From NCBI GenBank assembly GCA_003249015.1, contig QBLS01000025.1, positions 1 to 60,764 on the forward strand: a stretch of 60,764 bases of DNA, read 5' to 3'. Under the pieces are notes generated by a model. The model did not search any database, was not told the DNA's origin, and saw nothing but the letters and a program-made list of their open reading frames with translations. This document shows, in pieces, positions 53,636 to 60,764 of this stretch. Origin of the DNA: Pseudanabaena sp. (GTDB taxonomy: Bacteria > Cyanobacteriota > Cyanobacteriia > Pseudanabaenales > Pseudanabaenaceae). Positions within the stretch are counted from its first letter, which is position 1. Each line of letters starts with the position of its first letter. The position numbers were made by a program, and so were the translations under genes.

Positions 53636-55651
53636 ATGAATACATCAGATCAAGCACCAACTACCGCCGCTAACTTAAAAAACAGAACTAAAGCTCTTGC
53701 CAAACGGGGAGGACGATCTCCCTTTGAGAGCAAGCTAATTCAAGCAGGACACGCCACTACAGACCAATTTGATCGTGCTGTCAAAGATAGTCAAGAACAG
53801 AATATTCCGTTTCTCAATGTCTTAGAGCAAATCTTGGGACAGCAACTAGCCCCCGACATTGCCCGCTATTACAAACGTCAACAACTTTTTGAACTCCGTG
53901 TTCTCTACGGAATTGAGCCAATAGATCCCGATGTCGAGATAGACAAATTCGACATGGCGACACTCAGCGAGTTATTAGACTCAAATATCATCCCGATCGC
54001 CAGTTGTCGCGACTGTGAAATGTTGCCCCTAGCCAAAACTGAAAATAGCATCACAGTCGCCGTTGTTTCACCTGATAGTTATAAAGTTCAAAATGAACTA
54101 TCTCGCTTGATCAAAAACTCGACGGTGATCAGGCGGACGATCGCCCGCGAAGACTTCCATCGCATCTTTGATGGCATTGTGCAGTTTCAGATCAATAAGA
54201 GTTCCAAAGCGGAAGGGGCGATCAGCGATGAAGATCTCCAAGTTAAAGATGATGTTTTCTCAGAAGACATTACTGACGCTGATCAAGGCGATGAACTAAT
54301 GGTCGGCGGGGAGAACTCCGCTCCAATTATTAGCCTTGTTGACAAAATCCTAGTGAGAGCGCTCAAAGAAGGTTGTTCTGACATTCACATTGAGCCGCAG
54401 GAAAAAGATCTATGTATCCGTCTTCGTAAAGATGGAGTCTTGCGCGAGTACTTCTTCTTAAGTGAAAACAAGCGCCTGCCCAAAAACATCATTAATGCAG
54501 TTATTTCACGCTTTAAGATTATTTCCAACTTGAACATTGCGGAAAAGCGCGTACCCCAAGATGGTAAGCTCAAACGCAACTTCCAAGGTCGCCGTGTTGA
54601 CTTCCGTGTAAATACCTGTCCTACTCAAAACGGTGAAAAGGTAGTTTTACGGATTCTGGATAACTCCAACACTCAGTTGGGATTGAACCGTCTAATCAGT
54701 AATCCCGAAAGCTTAGCTCTGATGCAAAGCTTTGCCAAGCGTCCTTACGGATTAATTTTGGTCACAGGCCCCACAGGTTCGGGTAAAACTACTACTCTCT
54801 ACTCGACCTTAGCTGAATGTAACGAACCTGGCATCAACATCAGTACAGCTGAAGACCCTGTTGAATACAATTTACCCGGGTTGACCCAATGTCAGGTATT
54901 GCGTGAAAAGGGCATGACCTTTGCGAGTATCCTGCGAGCATTCTTACGACAAGACCCTGATGTCATTCTCGTGGGTGAAACGCGAGATGCGGAAACTGCA
55001 AAAACAGCGATCGAGGCGGCTCTAACAGGTCACTTAGTATTGACTACATTGCACACCAACGATGCGCCAAGCAGTATTGCCCGTCTCGAAGAAATGGGAG
55101 TAGAACCATTTATGGCAAGTACCGCCATTATCGGCGTACTTGCTCAGCGACTCTTGCGCCGTGTTTGCGACAACTGTCGCATTCCTTACAACCCTACCCA
55201 AGAAGAACTGGATCGTTTTGGCTTACCTAGCCGTGATCTCCAAAACACCTTCTATCGAGCCAACATCGTTAACCGCGAGTCGATGCTTCCTGGACAAAGG
55301 GTATGTCCCAAGTGCAATGGCTCAGGATATAAGGGCAGAGCAGGCGTATACGAAATCATGAAAATGACCGAACGCTTGCAAAGTGCGATTAATAAAGGTG
55401 CAACCACTGAAGTTATCAAGGAAATCGCAGTGCAAGAAGGGATGAAAACCCTTATGGCTTATGCTTTTGACCTAGTTAGGGAAGGAGCTACTACCCTTGA
55501 TGAAGTGTTGAGAGTTGTCTATACCGATAAAGGACGAGAAGCAGAAGAACGCGCCCTTCGCGGCAAGGGATTAGAGTGTGAAAACTGTGATGCGATGCTC
55601 ACCCCAGAAACGGTTGAATGTCCCTACTGTACTACTCCAAGAACTTTCTAA
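53636..55651 (+). CDS. pilB: Type IV pilus extension ATPase PilB
   Basis: A 671-residue hexameric ATPase that drives pilin polymerisation. An MshE-type N-terminal domain (about 85-185) may bind c-di-GMP. The ATPase core has Walker A GPTGSGKT (378-385), the Asp box, Walker B VILVGETRD (443-451) and His box VLTTLHTNDA. Zinc sites are CDNC/CPKC (511-514, 557-560) and an extra C-terminal pair CENC/CPYC (648-665), a feature of cyanobacterial PilB. It is the first gene of pilB-pilT-pilC. Confidence 0.96.
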   Translation: MNTSDQAPTTAANLKNRTKALAKRGGRSPFESKLIQAGHATTDQFDRAVKDSQEQNIPFLNVLEQILGQQLAPDIARYYKRQQLFELRVLYGIEPIDPDVEIDKFDMATLSELLDSNIIPIASCRDCEMLPLAKTENSITVAVVSPDSYKVQNELSRLIKNSTVIRRTIAREDFHRIFDGIVQFQINKSSKAEGAISDEDLQVKDDVFSEDITDADQGDELMVGGENSAPIISLVDKILVRALKEGCSDIHIEPQEKDLCIRLRKDGVLREYFFLSENKRLPKNIINAVISRFKIISNLNIAEKRVPQDGKLKRNFQGRRVDFRVNTCPTQNGEKVVLRILDNSNTQLGLNRLISNPESLALMQSFAKRPYGLILVTGPTGSGKTTTLYSTLAECNEPGINISTAEDPVEYNLPGLTQCQVLREKGMTFASILRAFLRQDPDVILVGETRDAETAKTAIEAALTGHLVLTTLHTNDAPSSIARLEEMGVEPFMASTAIIGVLAQRLLRRVCDNCRIPYNPTQEELDRFGLPSRDLQNTFYRANIVNRESMLPGQRVCPKCNGSGYKGRAGVYEIMKMTERLQSAINKGATTEVIKEIAVQEGMKTLMAYAFDLVREGATTLDEVLRVVYTDKGREAEERALRGKGLECENCDAMLTPETVECPYCTTPRTF

Positions 55652-55732
55652 CTTTACGTTTAGAGTGGGGGCGCTCCGTGTCGCCACTCTACTTCCCATT
55701 CACACAAAATCAACCTAGGAGAATAAGCCACT

Positions 55733-56893
55733 ATGGTAATGGATTACATCATCGAAGACTTGATGGAAGAAGTAGTAGAGCGAAAAGGCTCTGACTTACA
55801 TATTTCCGCAGGGCTTCCTCCTTACATCCGCATTAATGGTCACCTTACACGCACTGATCGCGACCCCCTCTCCCCAGAAGAATGTCAGCGCTTAATTTTT
55901 GCGATGTTAAATAATAACCAGCGCAAGGCTCTTGAACAAAACTGGGAGTTAGACTGTTCTTATGGCGTTAAGGGACTCGCTAGATTTCGGGTCAATGTCT
56001 ACAAGGATCGCGGAACCTATGCTGCTTGTTTGAGGGCGCTATCTTCCAAAATTCCTGATATGGACGACCTCAACTTGCCGCCGATTGTAAGAGAACTCAG
56101 CGAAAAGCCGCGTGGACTAGTTTTGGTGACAGGACCCACAGGCTCAGGGAAAACAACCACTTTAGCCGCGATGATCCAGACGATCAATAAAACCCGTGCT
56201 GAACATATTCTTACGGTTGAAGATCCGATTGAATTTGTCTACGAATCCGTAAAAAGTGTAATTCACCAGCGTCAAGTTGGCGAAGATACTAAAACCTTTG
56301 CTAATGCTCTAAAAGCGGCGCTTAGAGAAGATCCAGATGTAATTCTAGTTGGGGAAATGCGAGATCTGGAAACGATTCAGCTGGCGGTATCGGCGGCAGA
56401 GACTGGGCATTTAGTATTTGGAACATTACATACTAGCTCCGCCTCTCAGACAGTCGATCGCATGGTGGATGTATTCCCACCAGAGCAACAAGGACAGATT
56501 CGGGTACAACTCTCTAACTCCCTTGTAGCGGTGTTGAGTCAAACCCTTGTCCAGCGCCACAATCCCCAACCAGGACAGTTTGGACGGGTCATGGCTCAAG
56601 AAATTATGGTGGTTACACCTGCGATCTCTAATCTAATCCGTGAAGGTAAAACTGCTCAAATGTATGGTTTTATCCAAACGGGCGGTAAAGAGTCGATGCA
56701 AACCCTTGAATCGGTTTTAGCAAGACTGTATATGGATGGCGACATTACTTTTGAAGCTGCCATGTCCAAAACTTCTCGACCTGAGGAGTTATTGCGCGTA
56801 GTTGGTCCTAATCCCGCTCCTGTGATGAAGCGTAAGGCAACTGGCGACTTAAGAGCGCCAGATATGATTAAATCACGATCTATTAGTGGTTAG
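55733..56893 (+). CDS. pilT: Type IV pilus retraction ATPase PilT
   Basis: A 386-residue ATPase that drives pilus retraction and twitching. Walker A GPTGSGKTTTL (134-144), Asp box TVEDPIEF, Walker B VILVGEMRDLET, and the PilT-specific AISNLIREGK motif needed for retraction. An AGGAG site lies 11 bases before the ATG at 55733; ATG 55739 is also possible. It follows pilB by 81 bases, in the same transcript direction. Confidence 0.96.
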   Translation: MVMDYIIEDLMEEVVERKGSDLHISAGLPPYIRINGHLTRTDRDPLSPEECQRLIFAMLNNNQRKALEQNWELDCSYGVKGLARFRVNVYKDRGTYAACLRALSSKIPDMDDLNLPPIVRELSEKPRGLVLVTGPTGSGKTTTLAAMIQTINKTRAEHILTVEDPIEFVYESVKSVIHQRQVGEDTKTFANALKAALREDPDVILVGEMRDLETIQLAVSAAETGHLVFGTLHTSSASQTVDRMVDVFPPEQQGQIRVQLSNSLVAVLSQTLVQRHNPQPGQFGRVMAQEIMVVTPAISNLIREGKTAQMYGFIQTGGKESMQTLESVLARLYMDGDITFEAAMSKTSRPEELLRVVGPNPAPVMKRKATGDLRAPDMIKSRSISG

Positions 56894-57006
56894 GTAATTG
56901 AGTATGCGTGAGCTAAGCCCGCGCATACTTAATTACTAGCTGACAGGGCAGGGGAGTAGTTTGTTGATAGGTTTCTAAGCATAATTTTTATTAGAGAGGT
57001 GCAATC

Positions 57007-58221
57007 ATGGCAAAGTTCCAAGGCAATCTGAAAGACCCTAAAGGCAAAGCAGTTCAGCAAATCATGGTTGCTGAGTCAGTCAAAGAAGCCCGTGATACTT
57101 GGAGACAGAAAGGGTTTGTTGTCCAAGATATCAAGGAGGTGAAGGGCGGCTTTGATATGTCAAAAATGTCACTTTCTCTTCAAAAAGTGACAGTAAAGGA
57201 TTTGGCTCTATTTTCTAGACAGCTAGCTACCCTTGTAAATGCTGGTGTATCTATGGTGCGCGGCTTAGGGGTCATGGTTGATCAGTGCGCGAATCCAAAG
57301 CTGAAGATTGCCTTGACCGAGGTTTTGGATGATGTGCAGCAGGGGACTAACTTTTCTGATGCTCTACGCAAGCACCCCAAGGTATTTGATAAGCTTTACT
57401 GTGCGATGGTGCAAGCTGGTGAAACGGGTGGTGTGCTGGACGATGTATTGGCAAGATTGGCAACTTTGTTAGAGGATTCAGCAAGATTAAACAACCAAAT
57501 CAAATCAGCGATGACCTATCCAATTGTGGTTACATCGATCGCAGTTTTGATCTTCCTTGCCATGTGTATTTTCATCATTCCTGTATTTGATGGCGTATTC
57601 AAGAGCTTAGGCGGTGAGTTGCCAGCATTTACGCAAATTCTGGTAAATATCAGTAACTTTTTAAAGAGTCCGTCAGTATTGATTCTGCCAGCAACCTTCG
57701 TTGGGGCTGGTTTTGTTTATAATCGTGTTTATGCAACTCCTGCAGGTAAGCTTTACCTTGATGGCGTTTTCTTAAAGTTGCCTTTGTTTGGTGACTTGGT
57801 TGTTAAAACTGCGGTTGCTAGATTTGCGCGGACTTTTGGATCTTTGTCGAGAGCAGGTGTACCGATTTTGGCTTCCCTTGAAATTACCGCTGAGACTGCG
57901 GGTAATTTGGTGATTTCCAATGCGATCGAATCTGCTCGAAATGCAGTGAGAGAAGGTGGTCAGATTGCACCCGCGATGGAAAAAACTGAGGTGTTTCCTG
58001 TCATGGCTTTGCAAATGGTAAGTATCGGTGAAGAAACTGGTGAAATTGACAAGATGTTAATGAAGGTGGCTGACTTCTATGAAAACGAAGTTGAGGAAGC
58101 CGTTAAAGCCCTCACCAGTTTGATGGAACCTCTGATGATCGTTGTCCTCGGCGGCATGGTTGGTTCGATCATTGTGGGAATGTACTTACCGATCTTCTCG
58201 ATCATGGACAAGATCAAGTAA
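57007..58221 (+). CDS. pilC: Type IV pilus platform protein PilC
   Basis: A 404-residue inner membrane protein with two T2SSF domains (about 65-185 and 270-390). Marks include LALFSRQLATLVNAGV, QAGETGGVLDDVLARL and its repeat SIGEETGEIDKML. Membrane helices lie near 170-190, 215-235 and 375-400. It anchors PilB and PilT. AGAGGTG serves as ribosome-binding site. It ends the run, at a large palindrome shared with miaA. Confidence 0.95.
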   Translation: MAKFQGNLKDPKGKAVQQIMVAESVKEARDTWRQKGFVVQDIKEVKGGFDMSKMSLSLQKVTVKDLALFSRQLATLVNAGVSMVRGLGVMVDQCANPKLKIALTEVLDDVQQGTNFSDALRKHPKVFDKLYCAMVQAGETGGVLDDVLARLATLLEDSARLNNQIKSAMTYPIVVTSIAVLIFLAMCIFIIPVFDGVFKSLGGELPAFTQILVNISNFLKSPSVLILPATFVGAGFVYNRVYATPAGKLYLDGVFLKLPLFGDLVVKTAVARFARTFGSLSRAGVPILASLEITAETAGNLVISNAIESARNAVREGGQIAPAMEKTEVFPVMALQMVSIGEETGEIDKMLMKVADFYENEVEEAVKALTSLMEPLMIVVLGGMVGSIIVGMYLPIFSIMDKIK

Positions 58222-58231
58222 CAAATTTTAA

Positions 58232-58292
58232 AATTTGCTATAAAAAAAGAGTGAAACTGCGCTGCAGTTTCACTCTTTTTTTATAGCAAATT
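58232..58292. terminator. Perfect 29-bp palindromic terminator between pilC and miaA
   Basis: Arms 58232-58260 and 58264-58292, loop GCT, with seven-base A and T runs on the outside of the GC-containing stem. The miaA stop codon (58281-58283) is inside the right arm. Its ends read TTTGCTATA/TATAGCAAA, the inverse of family A ends. Confidence 0.93.
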
Positions 58293-59192
58293 GATCGCCC
58301 GTTCCCAATTGCTACCTGTTGGCAGCCAATGTATTGGCTGATCACCATTACCAGATCCACGAAACCATGTGCGTTGTCGTTTAGCAAACTGACAGGTATG
58401 GGTAACAGTTAGAGCCTTGGCAGTTTCTAGATCGGTCTTGCTAGCTAAATAATCTGACATTTCACCATAGCCTAGGGTTTTGAGAAGTGGTAAATTTTCT
58501 CCGTAACGTTTCTGTAAATCACGGATTTCATCGAGCCACCCTTCAGCGACCATTTTTTCGGTGCGATCGCTAACTAATTGACGATAACTATCTAGGTCGG
58601 GGCATTCCAACCCAATTTGCACAATCGGATAGGCAGGTGGTTGCTCATATTGCAAACTTGATAGAGGTTGCCCTGTGACGTAAAAGACCTCTAACGATCG
58701 CAATGTCCTCACTCGATCATTGGCATGAATTTTGGTTGCTCCCACTGGATCAACTTGCTTTAACACCTGATAGCAATAGTTTTGTCCTAGAGCCTCAAAT
58801 TGCGATCGCAACTCAGGTTGTGCTGGCACTCTAGGAATCTTTAAGCCTGAAGTGATTGCCTTAATATAAAGTCCAGAACCACCCACCAAAATCGGCGTGA
58901 TTCCCTGCTGATGGAATTCGCTAATTAAAGCTTGCGCTTGATCTTGATAATCTGCAAGGGTCAGCGTCTGATCGGGATCAACAATATCAATTAAATAATG
59001 AGGGACTTGATCGCGCTCAGCGATCAAGGGCTTGGCAGTTCCAATATCAAAATAGCGATAAACTTGGCGCGAGTCGGCGCTTAAAATTGGGGCATTTAGG
59101 TGTTTGGCAATGGCGATCGCTAAGCTTGTTTTTCCTGTTGCCGTAGCCCCTAAAATTACAATTAAACCAGTTGATGTCCTTGAAAATACCAT
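58281..59192 (-). CDS. miaA: tRNA dimethylallyltransferase
   Basis: A 303-residue enzyme that adds a dimethylallyl group to A37 of tRNAs reading UNN codons. The P-loop is GATATGKTSLA, followed by ILSADSRQVYRYFDIGTAKP, VGGSGLYIKA and a C-terminal FAKRQRTWFR, all typical of MiaA. It converges with pilC. Confidence 0.96.
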   Translation of the reverse strand: MVFSRTSTGLIVILGATATGKTSLAIAIAKHLNAPILSADSRQVYRYFDIGTAKPLIAERDQVPHYLIDIVDPDQTLTLADYQDQAQALISEFHQQGITPILVGGSGLYIKAITSGLKIPRVPAQPELRSQFEALGQNYCYQVLKQVDPVGATKIHANDRVRTLRSLEVFYVTGQPLSSLQYEQPPAYPIVQIGLECPDLDSYRQLVSDRTEKMVAEGWLDEIRDLQKRYGENLPLLKTLGYGEMSDYLASKTDLETAKALTVTHTCQFAKRQRTWFRGSGNGDQPIHWLPTGSNWERAINLL

Positions 59193-59314
59193 ATCAAAAT
59201 TATAATTAGTTATTCACAGAAGTGTAGCCATACTTTTGTGAAGTAAAAAACAAATCCAGTATGGGTTTTAAATAAAATTTTATTTTTAAAAACCCAAGTA
59301 AACAAATCTATTTT

Positions 59315-60436
59315 CTAAGCTGAAGGTAAATACACTGTAAATTTAGTTCCCATATTTACTTCACTTTCTACAGCAATTTTGCCATGGTGAGCTTCTACAG
59401 CTTGCTTAACTATATATAGTCCCATACCTAGCCCTTTAACATTGCCCACATTTTCAGCCCTCAAAAATGGCAGAAATAAATTGTTTAAATATTCACTGGG
59501 GATGCCAATTCCATGATCACAAATACTTAGAATTAAGTGATCTTTATCGCACTTTATATCTACATCTACAGTGCCACCATCGTAGGAATATTTAATAGCA
59601 TTAGATACTAAGTTCATGATGATATGCCACAGTAATTTCTTGTCAACTTTTATGAACTTACGCTGACCATGACTCTGAAAGCTAATGCGACATTTCCGAA
59701 TTTGATCATCGGTTTGAAAGCTATCTATTAATTGCTGGCAATAGGTAATTACATCAACCTTTTCAGGGTGGAATGGAAATTCTCCAGATTCGGAACAAGA
59801 AATAAATTTTACTTCTTCTAATAGCCAGTGAATATCTTTGATTGCCGATTGGATAGAGGCAAGATTTTTAGCTCGACCCTCCTTGGTAATTTGGTCTTCA
59901 AAATTTTGAAGCTTCCAGACTAATAGCCTAATTACTGACATTGGAGTAGAAAACTCATGGGATGTCATCGCCAATATTCTTGATTTAAGTGTATGTAATT
60001 CTTTTTCCTTTTCTAACGCTTCTTTTAATATTTTATTCTCATGATATTTCTTTAGAGCCAAAATAATTGCCATATTCACTTCGGTATATCGCAGTGGCTT
60101 GGTGAGATATCCATAGGGTGATGTTGAAATTACTTGATCTAATGTGTCTGGGTCATTAAAGGCTGTCAAATAAATAATTGGGACTGAGGATATTTTTTGA
60201 ATTTCATGAGCTGCTACTATGCCACTACTTTCTCCCCTTAATTTAATATCCATTAACACAATGTCAGGTACTTGGCGGTGAATTTGGGCGATCGCATCAT
60301 GGCTACTATCCGCGATCTCCAATACGTCATACCCCATATCAGTAAGCCCGTCTGAGAGAGCATTTGCCGCCACAAGTTCATCTTCTACGATGAGAATTTT
60401 TGTTGCGGGTTCGGTCACTATGGTCATGGCTTTCAC
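59315..60436 (-). CDS. Response regulator-histidine kinase hybrid (REC-HisKA-HATPase)
   Basis: A 373-residue kinase with a receiver at the front (about 12-130: ILIVEDELVAAN, IVLMDIKLRGES, GYLTKPLRY), then HisKA with the unusual box MTSHEFSTPMSV near residue 158 (HEFSTP rather than HELRTP) and an ATPase domain (MNLVSNAIKYS, CDHGIGIP, KGLGMGLYIVKQ). No membrane part. The start is ATG 60436 or 60427 (MTIVTEP). Its partner and output are unknown; the same domain order occurs in the gene at 18.1 kb. Confidence 0.92.
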   Translation of the reverse strand: MKAMTIVTEPATKILIVEDELVAANALSDGLTDMGYDVLEIADSSHDAIAQIHRQVPDIVLMDIKLRGESSGIVAAHEIQKISSVPIIYLTAFNDPDTLDQVISTSPYGYLTKPLRYTEVNMAIILALKKYHENKILKEALEKEKELHTLKSRILAMTSHEFSTPMSVIRLLVWKLQNFEDQITKEGRAKNLASIQSAIKDIHWLLEEVKFISCSESGEFPFHPEKVDVITYCQQLIDSFQTDDQIRKCRISFQSHGQRKFIKVDKKLLWHIIMNLVSNAIKYSYDGGTVDVDIKCDKDHLILSICDHGIGIPSEYLNNLFLPFLRAENVGNVKGLGMGLYIVKQAVEAHHGKIAVESEVNMGTKFTVYLPSA

Positions 60437-60624
60437 TGAGAAATTACTTAGTTCCTAGGTATACTACGTTTTCTAATTTATATCATCTATCTTAGATTAT
60501 AACTTGTTAATGTGATAGTTATCTAGCCATCTTGGATTGAATACGCCCCAATTTATATCAATTTACAAAAGTAAACTCAATAATTTTTTTAGGATGAGTA
60601 TTGGTTGCCTAGCCAGTGATGAGA
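60437..60624. other. Intergenic sequence upstream of the last kinase gene
   Basis: A/T-rich, no gene and no clear promoter recognised. The window ends 328 bases after this gene's start. Confidence 0.4.
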
Positions 60625-60678
60625 GGCTTCGACTTCGCTCAGCCATCAATATTAGGCTGGCTGAGCAAAGTCGAAGCC
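60625..60678. repeat. Family C palindrome
   Basis: 21-bp arms (60625-60645 and 60658-60678) with one mismatch, same core TTCGACTTCGCTCAGCC as at 3173. The TATAGC ends of the full element are not seen. Confidence 0.85.
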
Positions 60679-60764
60679 CTATTTTTCTCATAAATGATTA
60701 AAACTCAAAGCGCTGTACCTGCTATGGAAGAGTTACTACTCCCTTCCCAGTGAATAATTAGGCG

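Noticed and set aside
1-60764. CRISPR array, prophage or insertion sequence
   Set aside because: No regularly spaced direct repeats, no cas genes, and no integrase, transposase or phage structural genes were seen. The short palindromic elements carry no genes.

Overview
The window is a stretch of cyanobacterial chromosome, probably from a filamentous Pseudanabaena-like organism (the genus is inference). Evidence seen directly: the HIP1 octamer GCGATCGC occurs dozens of times inside and between genes. The gene content is also cyanobacterial: an omega-3 acyl-lipid desaturase, a MetG with HIGS/KMGKT signatures, a LabA-like NYN protein, a pilB-pilT-pilC run, and large hybrid sensor kinases. GC content is moderate and most genes are conserved housekeeping genes. 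There is no integrase, transposase, phage gene or CRISPR array.

Layout. 0-3 kb (minus): an exosortase-like N-terminal fragment, comEC and a small Cys-rich protein. 3.5-6.3 kb: metG and a LabA-like gene. 6.8-11 kb: the end of the alpha ribosomal operon (rpsM-rpsK-rpoA-rplQ-truA-rplM-rpsI), with a consensus sigma-70 promoter and an Rho-independent terminator. 11-16 kb: UbiB/AarF-like kinase, PP2C phosphatase, a zincin-like secreted protein, recR and a YdcF-like protein. 16-19.8 kb: tRNA-Phe, a flavoprotein, and a response-regulator/kinase gene coupled to an unknown gene.

19.8-25.7 kb is a defence and toxin-antitoxin island: a VapBC-type pair flanked by imperfect direct repeats, a McrB-like ATPase, a DUF433/DUF5615 pair, a decayed antitoxin gene, and an McrC-like nuclease. 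The mcrC-TA-mcrB order is unusual. The McrB ATPase has an EVE-like module inserted between Walker A and the rest of its AAA+ core.

25.9-34.5 kb: upp and trpD converge. They are followed by a striking four-module protein (Alg13-like, Alg14-like, STAS, priming sugar transferase), a DUF427 gene, a second PilB/GspE-like ATPase and an FHA-PAS-GGDEF-EAL protein. Together these suggest control of exopolysaccharide and pilus-like export by partner switching and c-di-GMP. 35-41 kb: short RecQ, desB, clpS, a CPBP protease, tRNA-Tyr and a TIGR01777 epimerase. 41-50.5 kb: a seven-domain hybrid kinase, lpxA, a hydrolase-fold protein, an acyltransferase, a TPR protein, an ABC-2 permease and an RRM protein. 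51-58.2 kb: a DUF1574-like gene, then pilB-pilT-pilC. 58.3-60.4 kb: miaA and a response-regulator/kinase.

The most pervasive non-coding feature is a set of near-perfect palindromes between genes. At least 19 have arms of 9-29 bp separated by exactly three bases. Some sit inside MITE-like elements with TATAGC/GCTATA ends. In several convergent gene pairs the stop codon lies inside a palindrome arm, and in one case a repeat supplies the C-terminus of a protein. All identifications are by eye from motifs; no database search was run.
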